This document shows positions 13,271-27,935 of a DNA stretch of 64,000 bases, piece after piece. Origin of the DNA: Bombus terrestris (lineage: Eukaryota; Arthropoda; Insecta; Hymenoptera; Apidae); NCBI RefSeq assembly GCF_910591885.1, contig NC_063269.1, forward strand, positions 310,001 through 374,000, read 5' to 3'. The translations under genes and the position numbers were made by a program. Position 1 is the first letter of the stretch. The number at the start of each line of letters is the position of its first letter. The notes beneath the pieces are model-generated. The model was not told the origin of the DNA, did not search any database, and saw nothing but the letters and a program-made list of their open reading frames with translations.

Positions 13271-14194
13271 CCATTTCCTCCCTTCTAGTATCGGCCAGTA
13301 CGGGCAGAATCACAGATCCTTCGTTATTCGATGTTTCGTTATGGAATTCCCGCTGGATCGACACTCTCTTCAAATGACGCACGATTTATGTACGCGTGTG
13401 CTTTATACTATCGTTATACTAACTATAATAGGCTGCTAGGCTGCTGTATACTAGCAAAGAGGGAATTAGAGTGCTGGCGCGCGTCCTTGTGTTTGTCCCC
13501 TATACAAGCGCTGTACCAAACAGCCAAGTGTTGCAGTGGTTTAACCACAGACGAGTATATGCATAAGATAAATCACATATAATCAAAGTACGATCGTATT
13601 AAATAGGTTTCGACACTCGCTAGGGGAAACCGTTCGAAAATTGAGTCGTCAAAAATTAACACGGAAGACAATAAAGTTCTTCTTATTCTGCTCGTGCATA
13701 ATACGCACATATACATAGATACTACTAGATTAATAAATGATAATGTGAGTATTTTTTAAATTAGCTTTGTATTAAGCTATATTGAATTTTAGCTATCCTA
13801 ATTAATTACAATAAATAACAAATTCAATCATTGTCAATTAAATGTCCGTTTAGAAATATGGAAACGTTTTAAAACTTTGTATAACACAGATATGAAATTA
13901 TTCGAGGCAAAAGCGCTAGATTTATGCGCGAAGCATATGAATCTGAGCAATTTCGCTAAAATGTGAGTCCGATTAGCTACGCAACTATGTTATGGCTTTT
14001 ATTCGTGCAAAAAAATGTTAGTACTTGTCGGAAGTTCATATTTATTTTATTTGTATAGCTGTTTAGTAGATCAGTGTGTATAGTTGCATTTGAAATATGT
14101 AAACAATCAAATTATGTGGTATTAGGTGATATTGTAGCAGCAGTAAAAATATTTTTGTTTCGTCTGGCGGTCAAGGTTTTAAAGTACGTATAAT

Positions 14195-14195
14195 G

Positions 14196-14243
<48 letters not shown>
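14195..14243 (+). repeat. (TAA)n microsatellite
   Basis: About 16 perfect TAA units. Confidence 0.95.
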
Positions 14244-14244
<1 letters not shown>

Positions 14245-14639
14245 GTAATAATTTTTAATTATTTACTTTACAATAATATAATATTTTATCAATACCGTAG
14301 AAAAATGGTTTATTTATTTAACTTAATAGGACGTTATTATTTATTATACGCATGCATTGTCCATCATATATATTATTATGTTTTACGATGTTTATGCATT
14401 ATTTAAAAAATTAGAATCAATTTTCATTATTTTCTTTCGTAGATATATCTCTGCTCTTAAATAGTTTTATGTTTTGGTAATTTTTCGTAATTTTCTAGAC
14501 GTTACAATGATTCTTTTTGCTGAACGAAACAAGAAATAAGAAGAAAAGAGGAGGAGACACAGAGGTGAATAAAAGAGGGTTGATAAAAGAAGTGGTAATA
14601 AGTATGAAAGAGAAGCTTGAACCAAGTTAACGAAAATGG

Positions 14640-14960
14640 AAGGAAGGGAAGCTAAGTCTGGATAGGAGGGTACGGGAGCTGGAGAAGGCAGAGGAACGCA
14701 GAAATAACAGGGGAAAAAAGAGAATAACGTAATGATTAAAGATGTCCGAATAAATAGGTAATTAGAACAGGAGGTTGGAGGGTTTATAACGAAGAACGTG
14801 GAAACTGGAAAAGGAATATTAGTACGACAAGAGTAAGATTGGCTGAAATAGAAGACATAAATGATAATCTATATATAGATGACAGTCTAACAACGATAGA
14901 GTGTGTAATACAGAGAGCAGTAAGCAATAGGGAAGGTAAAAGTTAATGGAAATCAGATAT
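14640..14960 (+). pseudogene. Decayed non-LTR retrotransposon ORF1-like segment
   Basis: Reading across interrupting stops, the plus strand shows a charged stretch LDRRVRELEKAEERRNNRGK. A segment VGGFITKNVETGKGILVRQE follows, then NLYIDDSLTTIECVIQRAV. This order (Glu/Arg-rich coil, 'vetgk..vlv' strand, 'iyIDdDLT..eR.iQ') resembles the ORF1 protein of insect LINEs. There are several stops and frame changes, so it is dead. The surrounding purine-rich sequence (14520-15360) may belong to the same element. Confidence 0.4.
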
Positions 14961-16337
14961 AAAAAGTTATTTAGAAATAGAAACAAATATATATATATAT
15001 ATAGAGAGAGAAAGGCGTTTGATCTTAGTAAGAGAGGGTTATTTTTTGAGAAACCAGCCGATAAAAATTAACAGGGTACTCGTTATCTCGAGAGATCATT
15101 TAAAAGGAGGAGGTTTAGTGGTAGAATGTGCATTATTTATAATATTAAGGAAATTAAAAAGAAAGAGAAGGTGAAAGAAACTGAAACAATAAGAGAAAGT
15201 GAAACATGGTTTCGCGGCCGAAATAGTAAAAAAGATAAGAACTATAATATCAGTGATATACACGTTAAGAAAGAGAGAATGTAACAAAGAGTTTTTAGTA
15301 AAGACTGTAAGGACAGATGTTGAGATTCGTTTAGTTGAATAGCATGCCAAAGAAAAGTAAACGAAGATTACCGACGAATCTCAGAAGCAGAGTTAAATAG
15401 AATTTCAGTTTATTTATAATATAAATCGAATAAATACTATGTATACTATCTGTATGACAAATACTACCAAATCAACAATAGCAAGACAGAAATAAGTACA
15501 AACTAAAAGTAAATAATAATAATTGCTATGATATAGAATAAGAATGATTATTTAAAAAAGTGAAACGTAATGGACAATTGCCCGATACAATAAACGTATA
15601 AATAATAAACACTATATGTATACATACAGAGTCTATTAGCGGTAGAGTGTATTATTAAATGTATAACTTTTTATCATTTCTAATTTAAAAAAGATGTAAC
15701 GTTCGGTTTTATAGCTTTTATTGTCTGGATTTATTATAATAGTTTTAACGATAAAAGAAGCTAACTAAAAGGATAAAAAGGTAACTATCTAGTAACCAAC
15801 TTTTAAAACGTTCGAAATAAATGGTAATTTTCCGCGTGTGCGCACAACGCGAACTTTGTTAGCTTACATGTTGATTTTCTTACGACTCAATTTTCGCACG
15901 GTTTCTCTTCTTCGTGCTTCGGTATATGAGCGTCGAGACTCGTTTGATCGCGAGTGGTGTGAGATCCGTTTATACGACAGTGTCTAGGAGAGTGGTACAT
16001 TTGTCGCCTATGGTCACCACATTTCTATCAGTGTTGTTCCGTCCATTACGGATAGTTGAACCTCTCTCGAAGGAATGATCTACTCCAGCGGTCCTTGACG
16101 GTTCTGTATTCCGTGGAACCTCGGACGGCCTCGAAGCCCCCGTATTCGTATACGAATAAAAAATATATAGTTTGTACAAATAAATACACATGTATCCCTC
16201 TCTATTTATTTATTCATATGTAACGGAATCCCGTCTCACGAAATTTGCAGGATATCGATGAGTGTTTTGCATAGATACATATTATTTGAAATTTTACGCA
16301 GATCCTGGGGATCTAGGACAGGAAAAAGTTATTTAAA

Positions 16338-16362
16338 GGGGGCGGGGGGGGGGGAGGGGGGG
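16338..16362 (+). repeat. G-rich run
   Basis: A 25-base stretch of G interrupted only by one C and one A. It could form a G-quadruplex. Confidence 0.9.
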
Positions 16363-19300
16363 TCGTGGCAAACAAAAGGTTAGAAACTGCCGGGGTCTAC
16401 TCGTAGTATGGCTTGCCTTTAAAATTAACCTAATGTGACAATTTCTTTCTTTTTAAATGTCCCTTTTAACAAAAATTAACTCGGCGATGTGCGTGCAAGG
16501 AGGAACGAAAGAGTATAAGAAAATATAAAAAGCGCGATATCTTTAATTTCTACTGTAAGTATAAGTATAATAGCAGGCACTTTTTTTATCGAAAAATCGA
16601 ACTGAAACCGAAACCCAATAACGTGTATGACGTTCAGTCTTAAACGAGTAATAGGTAATAACGGACATTTCTTGGATATGCACGTTATACACGGAGCGTT
16701 TAAGCTCGCTCGACCCTTTTTTATAAAGAGAAGAGTAAAGGTCAAGCTGCGTAGATCCGGTAGTTTTTAGATCATGCTCATAATCTTTGCCTCTACACAC
16801 AACGATGGTGATTTTTGACCAAGAGGAAAAACTAGATGATGGTGTGTCGATAAAACTTGTCGTCGAAAATTATTCAGCCAATAGTTGTTCACTCGCGTAA
16901 AATAGTGTCTTTTGACTCGGAGTTTAAAGCACTTGGTCTCTCCTTCTCTACTTTCGAAACGTTGTTTCCAATAGCTTCTCAGATGGCTGAGATCCTGGCT
17001 CGATCCTTCTGACTTCTACATCGTTGAACTTTGTTCGACTTTTGGTCGGCACGTTTTTTACCCGGTAACTAATCTTTTCTATTCTTCGAAAGTCATAATA
17101 TAAGTAGTTATTTGCAGTGCTAAAAAATTAAAAAAAAATTGCTACTCGATTATTCGTGGAACCGCCTGGTAATCACAGTTTCCAAGCGATCCTTTCCTCT
17201 TAGTATCAAAGAAGAGCCTCTTCGGACCTTTCTGATCATCTTGATAGAGACGCAGAACTAAAAGTTTCTATTTCACAGATGGTATCGACGCGATAATTTC
17301 ATTTTCCTTCGGATAACCGTCTACCAATGAGTGGACGATCGTGTCTCTTTCGCGTTATAACGCGAATCATACAGCGAATCGAATTTTCATCGTTGGATTA
17401 TAACCGACGAGGCGACCGGTCTGACGGCAAATTGGCATGCCGCGCCGCCTCGTTTCTTCTCGCATCGTCGACTCGCCCGCTTTCCTCCTACACCGAGCGT
17501 AAACCGACACACGAAATGGACGATAGGGACGTGACAGAAGGGAGAGTGGATTTCCTGGAATCTCGTTACACTTTCCCCATAACTTGGCTCCATCTGCTCG
17601 GGATCGTGCGTGTGCGCATGCACATTTACAGGGTCGGTTTGCCCGAGAAAATTTTCTAGCATCGACAAAATTTCCTAGCATCATCCACGGTGATAACGCG
17701 TTTACATCTGATCCATTACGTGTTACGAATATTGTCGGCTTTGCGTTTAGAGTAACGAGCTATGGAAATTGCTAAATTACGATGTATTTTATTTGATGTT
17801 TATATTTTTTACTTTTTTCGCTTACTATGATTATTAACGTTTAATATTTGATGATTAATAACGATTGGAATTACTTACAAAGTTGTCGATTTTCTCGACA
17901 GAGAAAGAGCAGAAAGAGCAGAAACAGCGATTGACGTTGCAAATATTTTTTGTAACTTTAATTCTGTAACGAGCTGTATCGTTCGTTACGTGTATTCGTA
18001 TCTCGCAAAAAACATTTTTACTAGCTGTCACTTAAAAATCATGCTTCATGTTCGATATGTTCATGTTGAACGTGTTGCGTATTTTCTGGACAAAACAACA
18101 TTTTATCAAGGATTTGCTTTTCGCTGTCCATCATCGATCCTACGTACACTCGAAAGCGGAGGTATATTTTTTGCTTATATTAGCGCGCAAATTTACACGC
18201 CAAGCACCGAAGCATTCAAGTATCGACATTAACTTATGTACTCTTATACTCTATATACAACGCACAGGCAGAATATTACAATGTAGTGTCGCACGATTCG
18301 CAAACGATAAGAAGTGCACGGCCTTCGGCAATTTGACGATTCCAACGTTGAATCGATGCAAACGGCCACCGCTTCGAACGCCTTTTCTAACGTAAGATTA
18401 ATCGCTTGCTTCGTTATATATCGCCCAATGATCCTGTGTATCGGAGACCTGTGTTTAAATCGTCCAAACGTTCTTTATTCTACCAGGGATAGAAAAGTAT
18501 GGCGAGCGATCCAAAAATATCGAGATGACCCTCGGGTCTAGCGAAACGAGTAAATTATTACTATCTAAATACTATGTATTACAGCTTCGTCTGTACCGCG
18601 TGACTTTTGCGCAGGGACGTGGATCGAGACGAGGATCGGAGCAAAAAGCCGGCCGAAAAATCCAGGCACCCTCGCGAAGACGATAACGGTCGACCACTTG
18701 TACGTTGACACACACACACACCACCCAACGGTCGACGTGCATAACGATAGTTTATTCGTATTTGCGTATTGTGTTCTGTAAGCTACAAAACTTGTATGTA
18801 AGCTATAAAGGTATTTTAATAGATTTTAACAAATTAGATCAATGTAGATATTATTTAGAAAAAAAAGAGACAAAGAAAGACGATGTTTAAACTCGGAATA
18901 ATATACTCACGAATTAATAAGCACGGATAATATGTCATAAAGGATGGTACCGAACATAATGATATCGTAATGAAAATTTTTGAAAGCAACGAAAGATGTT
19001 GTTGCTTCGGTTAAAAATATTATTAGAGAAATGAAAACAGCGTGAATCATCTGGCCATCTATGAAGAATGTATTCGAGTATTTTAATTTTGAAATTTAAT
19101 TTCTAAAATACGTACATGGTTGTTACGTATTATTTGTGGCCGGAAGAACGAAAGATAGATCGGGATGGATAGGGAGTTGATGATTCCCACACAAAGGTGA
19201 ACGCCGATCGTTGCGTTCGCGTGATTGTCCGTTGTCAACCTCGTGGTCACGACGTTTCACGTGTGAAACGAGTCATGAAACGAACGAATCTCAGAAGCAT

Positions 19301-20319
19301 GTGCCATGCTCAGGGCACGCTGCCAGAAATTCGTTGCACTGCGATAGTTGGCAGATTTCGTGGCGATAATGGCGCGTTTCCTCTCCTCTGCTAAACTTAT
19401 CGGACAACGGCCGCGTTTCAATACCGATGGTTTTAACTTGCAGTAAAATATTCGAAAATAGAACTAACAAGCACGCAGCGCTTTGGAAAATTGACGAGTA
19501 AATAAAGCTAATAGAGACGAGACATTCTATGTCATACTAAATGATGTTCACTTCTATCAAACGCATTACCGCCCCACTGCGAGTAAATGGGTAGGTACTT
19601 GCGAACATTTCGCTCAGAAGAGAATTAAACTAACGAGTAAATTAAACGTTGATTTTATGATTATCGTAGATCCCCTCGATAATTCAGCCTGCGAGAGCAC
19701 AACACAAGTAATAATCGCCATAGTAATCGTAATTGTTCGATGACGTCTTTCGTTATTGTTTTGACATTGAGGCTTGTCGAGCCTCGTAGGCTGTTCCGCG
19801 TAACTAACCAAGTATAAGTATAAGTATAACCAATAAAATTCACTTTTATTCTTTTTTCTATCAATGAAACGGCGATTTATTCGTTTGTCCCAAATAGGGC
19901 TGAGTTTCTAATTTGAGAGCAGGTTATATCTTTGTAAATACTATTATATGCTACAGCTAGACAAATATTACATACGTTACTACTATACGTTATATTATAC
20001 GCATGCTAATAACTAATAAAATAACTTATTTATACGTATTGTACGTACTTATTTATTGGCAGAGCGACGCATTTCGGTATGCGTAGTACGCTAATATCGC
20101 TAGTTGCTAATTAGTTGGAGATAATGCAACAGATATTACTTATCGTGGCATTTAAAACTTTATAGACGATAAATGTATATATAAATTCTGTAGCGAGTAT
20201 TCAAAGAACGATAGTTTATCGTAGTATACGTTATTGTATAATACTTTGATCGCTTTATTCTATTTTACATTCGTTTACACTTTATATATTTTCTTATTTT
20301 ATGGAGGATGATTATCGGA

Positions 20320-21060
20320 TAGACATTTGAGAGCAACAACAGAGATGGAGATAGAGATAGAGATAGACGCGCATAAAGGATGTAGATGTGCAGAGAGCGG
20401 TGATATGGCACGTACTCATCTCTGGGGACTGGGAGAAAGAGCAAGTTTGGAGGAGATTACGGAAGAAGGAGGATGATGTTTAACGTTACGGCGAGGAGCA
20501 TAATGATGTACGCGGTAGAAATATAGGAAATAGAAGATAGAAGGTCGTAGAGAAGAAACGAAAACGGGGAAAATATATATAAAAGCTGTGACTGCTTAAG
20601 CCTTAATGCGCTCAGAAGAGAAATTGATATATAGGAAATAGATGTATGATAATGATAGGGGAAGATCTGTAAGAAAGCAGGAACGGGCGGCTGGAAAATG
20701 GAAAACAGAGACGATAGAGGATATAGCGGAAAGATGGAGGAGAGAAGCAGAAAAGGGGGAAAGAAAAGGAGAGAAAAGAATGGCAGCTGGAGAACTCAAA
20801 GTATGACGGAGAATACGTGAGGCGAAGGCAGGGAAAGATACCCTTAGATAAGTAAAATACCAACAAGAAAAATGAGAAGCAAAGAAGACAAAGATGCTAG
20901 CTAAATTCAGAGTATTCGGAGTATTCGGAGTAATTTAAGTGGGTGGCTGGTAAATACTGGACGAACGAGGAGAAAAAGAAATTTAAGAATGGACGAAGAA
21001 GGTGACGGACGAAAGAAACTTGACAGGCAATAAGAGGAGAAAGATATTTGTTATATATGT
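20320..21060 (+). other. Purine-rich low-complexity region
   Basis: About 740 bases of A/G-rich plus strand (repeated GAGATAGAGATAG, GGAAATAGA, GAGAGAAAAG). The texture resembles that of decayed, Glu/Arg-rich LINE coding sequence, but I could not recover a convincing protein match. Confidence 0.35.
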
Positions 21061-22378
21061 TAAAAGATGATCTTTTATACCCTTAGAGAGGGATCGTTAG
21101 TTGTAATAAGAAACAAGTAAAAACAAGGATCAAGAATACAAATAACATGAAACGTTTCCTACATATTTCGGTATATCGTGTTCTATTTATTAATAAACGT
21201 GTATATTCGTACATTACATATATTACTTTCCACGATATCATTGAATTCTCTGAAAAGACGGGAACGCGATTCATCCATATTTTCATCTTGTTTTAATATC
21301 GGAACAGATCGATAAAGGAAAATTGCAAAGATAAACCTTTCTTCGCTTAATGCATATCTGCCTTTTCTTCGACTTGTTCTTTCGTTGCTTTCGGTAGTTG
21401 CTTCGGTCTACCGACCGATTCTCCCGTTTTGCATCCGTCTATCTTTATTTCTTTTCGCAGAGACGTTGTTTTTTTTCACTAAAGCCGGCCAGCCATCGAG
21501 TATCCATACAGTTCTCCTCTATCGCAAATTAATGCACCAACAACCAGAGTGGAATAAATTTCAAAGGATCTCTGACCAACGTACCAGCGAATTTTCTCCA
21601 AGGTGATTACGACGATAAATATTGCTATAATAAAATCATTACGATGCGATTAAAATAAAACTATAAGAAAACGTAATCTCGTTTCTGTGTTGTCTTTTAC
21701 GTAGAATGTAAGATTACCAACGAAACGTAAGGAAAATTAAAAATTGGTGAATAGTTTTTTATCTATTAACGCTGCGTGTTAGTTTTTAGTTAGTTAGGTT
21801 AGGCGTTCAACCATATCGATATTTAAAGAGAAGATTTAAACGAAATAAAATATTATAAATAGTATTATAAATATAAAGCAGCGATAGAGCAGAGTGATGG
21901 AATGACTGACAAAGCGACGAAAGAAGACGAAAGAAGATGAAAGAAGAGAAATTCGGTGAAACGACCAACGGTCTGTGCTAAATAGAGTGGCAAAGAGACG
22001 AAAGTACAGAAAGGCGAGCGAATAAAAGCGAGTGTGTGTAAAGTGTAAGGCGTAAAGAGGCGGTGACTGCGAATGGTGTTTGAAAAGATTCGTAATTTTC
22101 GTAGAGCGAGAAAAATAGAGCGGTGTCCGTGGAAAGAAAAAAACAGAGTTTACGAACGGAAGGACGAGGTTAAAGTAACAGGAAGAAGATGCGATACGAA
22201 GGGGGAAAAAGAAGACGGAAGGGAGGTGTATGTGTAACAGCTTGGAGAGACGAGTAGGGAGCGAAGGAACGGGAGGAACGAGGGAACAATATGGCTAAAT
22301 GGCAACTTGGTTAAATAGAAGGACACGCAGAGAGAAAGAAGACGCGGGAGTGGAAGAGAGGCGGAAGAGAGGCGGAAG

Positions 22379-22420
22379 AAGAGGAAGAGGAAGAGGAAGA
22401 GGAAGAGGAAGAGGAAGAGG
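22379..22420 (+). repeat. (GAGGAA)n tract
   Basis: About seven copies of GAGGAA inside a longer A/G-rich stretch. Confidence 0.93.
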
Positions 22421-24716
22421 CTGTAGCTTATAGGTACGGCTCGTGCCTTGAAATGAAACGTTCGTGTTATATTTTACGGCCTTGATCCCGGACGAACATC
22501 TTTTGGAAATTAATTGCAAGTGGCGCGCTCATCCTGACTAAGAGGTTATGTACCGGCTATGAATTAAGTTTTATCCTCGTTTCTACGGTTATACCTTTAC
22601 TGCCGCGGCTAACGAACGAGTCGGTGAGTTTAAAAAATCGTTTGGCGCGAGATGCGCAAACGCGGTAAATCGATGGAGGTGGAGACGAGAATGCAGGAAG
22701 AAGGAATTACAAAAGGGGGTGGATGAAGCTTGGTAAACGACAGGATGGTTCGCAACGAAGGCGATTAATCGGAGAGCGTTAAACGCAAGGTCCGTGGCGA
22801 AAATTAATTTCTATTCCCTTTTTATATACGTCTGCCACGGAGAGGCGAGGATAACGACCAACGATAAATAACTATCACTGATAAAGATATAGCAAGTATG
22901 ATAAAAGGATAGATTAGGTAAACGGAATGGCAATAGATCGATAGAAAATAAATTACGAAGAAAAATTCGTTGGTTACTTGCAATATTTAAATACGATAAT
23001 TTAACGATGGTCAAATTTTGTTCGTCCACCTACGTATAACGATAGGATCTCTAGTTGTTGGAAAATTGGGATTAGTTTATCCTTTGCCATACCTATTTAC
23101 GTAAATCTTTCAAATGCTAAATTCTTTTATAATTGGTTTCGTAAGTTGTAGAAACTAGAAAGTTGATTCGAATGATTTCAAAGTAAATGGCAAGAACTGA
23201 GAGAGAGACGCTACGTTGGAAATATCTCGCGGCAATAGAAACGTCAAAGGGAAAATTATAAACAAAGAGAGAAGAGTATAGTATAGTATAGTAACGGTGT
23301 GTAAGACACAATGAAAGAAGAAAAACGTTTGCCGACTAAACAGGTTTTAGGTTAACGAAATCGCTTCATCCTCGAATCGTTCACTGTCGATATCGTTTCC
23401 GGCAATGAGTCATTCTTTATAAAAGGGAAGATCCAGATACCAGAAACCAGTTTCACGCTGAATAGTTTATTTCAATCGTGTTTCGTGGTCGAATACTATA
23501 CTAAGGCGTGTTTCGCCTAGACGACGAAACACGATACCTCTTTTTCTATCGATGACGCGCAAATTACAGCGTCTTATAAACAGTTTAGAAAAATGGGGAA
23601 AAAAACAGGCAGACTAGATTTGCTTTTATCGAACAAAATTGTTGGTTAAGCCGCTTTCGGCAAGAAACTAAACGACGATGAATACATAGCGAACAAATTT
23701 TAAGTGCTATCGAATATCATCTGTGTTTGTTGGTAAAAACATAGCCGATGATTATCTTCTTACTATTTATCGTTATACAAGTATGTTTTAACGTTATTCA
23801 AGTATGTTTCTAAAAAAACCAATTTAATTAATATCCTTTTAATAAGGATTAATTTACTAATTATTAATTCATATTGGCAATAGTAATGTTACTGGTTAAT
23901 TTATCGTTATCAATTATTAATTAATAAATTTATCTTTGTTACGAATAGAAGGACAAGGAAGAAATAGAGGATGCGTCTACTATTATACGTAAAAGATTCG
24001 AGTAGTTCCGCAAAATGTAATCTTACGTCATACGCAACTGTAAACAAATTATAAATATAACATTCTCGACGATAGGTTGGTTTATTTTTCAACTTGGAAA
24101 TTTTTCACTTCCATTTAGCTAGGTACAAAGACGTGCAAAGAGTGTGTAGGTCGTCTGGCGTAAATTTGAATATCGAAAAGCGATAACGATACGGAAGATT
24201 TTTTGTCAACCTCTTCTCGTGCTCGTTCGTCGCGTACTGTCGCTCCACTTTGTCGCTGTCACGGATTCTATCTCAATCGATTCTCTCGAGTCACGAATTT
24301 TCCGTAATATCCGTATTGTTTGGCCCGTACTTTTCATATATGCGAGTGTCGTTCTTACAGCGGAGGTTTCTAGGTATTAAAATTGCTTGTCGCGTGGGTC
24401 CCGTGGTTCGGTAGGTACGTTACGCACCCGTGATACTGCTATCCTTTGCCAGTATCTCGGAAACTAGATTTTTCGCAATTTGGCACAGACCGATGGAAAA
24501 TGTTATTCAAAATCATGCCGTCGACCACACGTATTCGGAAATGGTGGAAATTAACGAGAGCCTAGCTTACCGACAGGTTCACCTTATCGGTGGAATGGCG
24601 TGATTACTTGTTCGAACCGAACGGAATCTGATAATAATTATTTCAATTGAAAAATTGACCACAGCTGATATATACGTATGCGTGTACATTTTACCTTGCA
24701 GTCTGATCGTAAATCA

Positions 24717-24743
24717 CTGCTGCTGCTGCTGCTGCTGCTGCTG
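24717..24743 (+). repeat. (CTG)n microsatellite
   Basis: Nine perfect CTG units in non-coding sequence. Confidence 0.95.
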
Positions 24744-25199
24744 CAGTATCGATACTAATGAGCGAAAAATACGTCCATTACGTATGGACGATATAACGAA
24801 CTGACGTACAAAGTGTTTCTCGTATAAAGCAAATCTTACATAAAGGAAAATTAAACGGATTCGAACGGTACATTACATTAGGCTGTCTCGAAAGTAGAGT
24901 TGTTCGCACATTCGAAAGATAGGGGTATTTCCGCGTGAAAACGACGACGTGCGGTTAGTTAGTTTAAAAGATATTTCGATTGTAATTTTGTAAAATTTAG
25001 CTGGATAACTTAATTACGAATATCATTTTCTCGATCGTGAAAGAGTTTAACGACCGACGTATTACACCTCGTCTTTCAAAAAAACCAGAGTAGAGAAGGC
25101 GAGTCGAGACTAATTACTTTGATCCGGTCGATCTATCGCGATCGAATTAAACGAACGGATTACGTCACGAACATCGAAGACCAAGAAGAAGGAAGAAAA

Positions 25200-25480
25200 A
25201 AGACGAACGTTGAGGAGGGGATTCGTGGGAAGGGAGGGGCGGGAGACTGGGCGAAAAGAGGCGCGTCGTGTATGGTCTTGTTGTTGTTGTATCCAGCGGC
25301 AAGCCTAGTCGAATTTCTCCCTCATCTGCGCTGTCGGTTGGTGCGAGCGTACAGTCGCGTTTCTACGTGCGTATTCACCGTGTCGTGTCATATGGACGCA
25401 TCGCGCCGTTGTCGAATACGCGGCGGTACGTTGGCGGGAATCTGAGCCAGCCTGGCCGCGGATAAACGATAAGGGGGCAA
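25200..25480 (+). promoter_or_regulatory. CpG-rich patch, possible promoter or 5' exon of the mth-like gene
   Basis: A locally GC-rich segment upstream of mth-like exon 1 with many CpGs and a donor-like GGCGGTACGT near its end (about 25423). Because exon 1 is preceded by an acceptor-like sequence, a non-coding first exon somewhere upstream is expected. This patch is one candidate; nothing in it is diagnostic. Confidence 0.2.
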
Positions 25481-27070
25481 GGAAATCGGCAGTGACGATT
25501 GTAGGATTCATCTATCAAAAATAAATGCTCGAAGAATCGTTTATCGAATAGCTTTGTCGGTACAAAGATTTGCTTATTCGGCGTGACACGTATGATTCTC
25601 TCTATGTAATTTTAGAAACGAAAAAGAATTTCCAACTATTTGTAGCGGTATGATGTGAATTACGGAGGGGCTGATAACTCGCGCGATAAATCTCGGTAAA
25701 TCGTTTCGAACGTTGAGAGGTGGAAATTGTCAATTCTCAACAGAAGGCGAAACTAGAATATAAAAGGATTAGGTTAGACGGAGTAATTTCTTTGTTGCAA
25801 TTCGACGAGCTTTGTGAATTGGGTGGACGAAAAGACAGGAAGAAGGAGGTAACGAGGAGACGGCGGTGATCTATTTGTGGATCGATTAGTCGCGTGAAAA
25901 AAAAAAAAAAAGACCGAAAAGTGAGATTCGAGAAAAGGTGTCTTGTGCAAGGAAGGTGCTCTCTACCGTACTTCGGAATATCGAAATGGCGGAAGAAAGA
26001 AGGAAGCAAAGCGTCGTTGAAATAATTACGAGCCGTCAGGCAAAGGGGCACGATAGGTTGATGTCCGAGAATTAAAAAGGCTGCTGGAATAATTCAAATT
26101 CAGGAAAAAGAAAGTGCGACGCGTGTGAAGAGTGAGAAGTTGTAAAAAATTGGAGCAAAAGTTGGCGGTAATCGTCGCGTAATCGTCGTGTAATAGAGAA
26201 AAATGGGAAAAGAAGAAGCAGCGGAATAGTAACACGACCGAAAAAGATAAAACGAACGAAATTTGAAGGATCTAGATGCGTTTGTGAGTTAAGTTAGGTA
26301 CGAATCTCTGATCTTTCGCTAATATCGTATATGATGATATCGCAATTTTGTGCGCGTGTGCGCGCGTGCGTGCGTGCTTGGGTGTGAATGAATGGATTTA
26401 TCGTTGATATTTATCGTTGAGAAAGGGGAGGAACCGCGAATTAAATAGATGGGCTTTCTTTTATGCAAATTCGAGAAACAAACAGGTATGTAAAAATAAT
26501 TCGTAATTGATAATGTGATATAAAGGAAGACAAAAAGATGAAAAGATAGAAAATATACGCGTTTTATAGAAAGCTCTGGTATAAAAATATCAATGAAAAA
26601 TAAACGAAACTTGCTTTCCTAACACTGCGAATAAAAGATAAATTGGAAACATCTCGGAACAAGTAAGAACGAGGAAGAGGGAGGAACAACAAGGAAGAAA
26701 CTCGAAGCTTCGAATTGAAAGGAAATATGTAAAACACGCAGTAGAAATGGAGCCGTGAAATCAATCGCGATAATTTGGAAGGTGAGAGATTAGCAATTTG
26801 CTGCACCTGCGCCGATAGGTTATCCGCTGCATGTGACGGAACGACGGGAAGATTTTGATCAACGGAACCACGAGAAGATTTTGATCAACGAACCGAGAAG
26901 AAATTGAGATTAAAGTTGCCCTTAAACTGACGCTGCTGCTCCATCTGATTCGAAACAATAGAGCTACCTTGTAATTGAGGATTATCCGAATGCAGTTGGA
27001 TGCGTGCAACACATAATCGATCGGAGACGGCTTACACGAATTGTACGAATTGAATTTTACGAAGATCGAC

Positions 27071-27124
27071 GCCGAGTAACGACGAGTAACGACGAGTAAC
27101 GACGAGTAACGACGAGTAACGATG
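27071..27124 (+). repeat. 10-bp tandem array, unit GACGAGTAAC
   Basis: Five near-perfect copies in register, the first with GCC for GAC. It lies 0.8 kb upstream of mth-like exon 1. Confidence 0.95.
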
Positions 27125-27697
27125 TCTGCCGACCACGCAAATTCCAACACACGCATTAAAAGTTTATAACGCAACGACGTCTCATTAACGGACGAAGATT
27201 GCCGATTCGACAAACGATTCTCGTGAAAAGGCGGTTCTCGTTTGTACGTTTATCATTTCCACTTGTACATTACTGTTTGTTTTCTTCGTGTCGTTTAACG
27301 TTAGCATCGGATCGGGAATTTACGCGATAAGGCGATACACGTACAGAGAATAATATAATAAAAATAGAGAAATAAATAAAATAGTAAAAGAAGAAAAGCA
27401 AATAAATAGAGGAACAAAGGAATAACGGTTGAGAAAGCAGAGTGTATTTGGTCAAATAATTCCACGTATAACGGCCAGAAGTCGTGTGGGTTCTTGGAAA
27501 ATCCGACCGAAGATGAGACTTACTCGAGTCAAGGTCTCCAAGTATACATAGCAGCAGAATCGTCGAGCTTCGTGCTTTTCAGAGTTTGTTGGAAGTTGTG
27601 TGAACGAGCAACGGTCATTTTGATGCTTGTCGATACTTGGGTTCGCGATTTAGATCCTTTCCTTTTTCGTTGACCAACGAGTTTGATTGGCTTAACA

Positions 27698-27753
27698 GCA
27701 AATAACGGCAAATAACGGCAAATAACGGCAAATAACGGCAAATAACGGCAAAT
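27698..27753 (+). repeat. 10-bp tandem array, unit AATAACGGCA
   Basis: Five perfect copies plus a partial copy, 180 bases upstream of the mth-like start codon. Confidence 0.95.
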
Positions 27754-27935
27754 ATTCGTTACCAAGCTTCGTACAAGCTTAATATTTAATACTTCAACTG
27801 TTGTTAATATCTCAGCTGTTGTAACGGTCGGTGCAACGTTCAAGTCGAATATCGAATATCTAGTTTAGTAGGACACCGACATCTCTCATCTTTAATCGTA
27901 AAAAGCAGCAGTTGAGTGCGATTTTCAGCGGAACG

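Larger units (their letters stand above)
9457..27935. other. Long stretch without a recognised protein gene upstream of the mth-like gene
   Basis: It contains the second copy of a dispersed repeat (13145-13270), a TAA microsatellite (14195-14243), a decayed LINE ORF1-like segment (14640-14960), a G-run (16338-16362), purine-rich low-complexity DNA (about 20320-22420), a CTG tract, and two 10-bp arrays just before exon 1. CpG-rich patches at 11160-11600, 17300-17700 and 25200-25480 could be promoters or 5' exons, but I cannot prove it. Confidence 0.5.

Noticed and set aside
17327..17684. Overlapping 93-110-codon frames on both strands
   Set aside because: A GC-richer patch with few stop codons on either strand; no family recognised and no convincing splice context.
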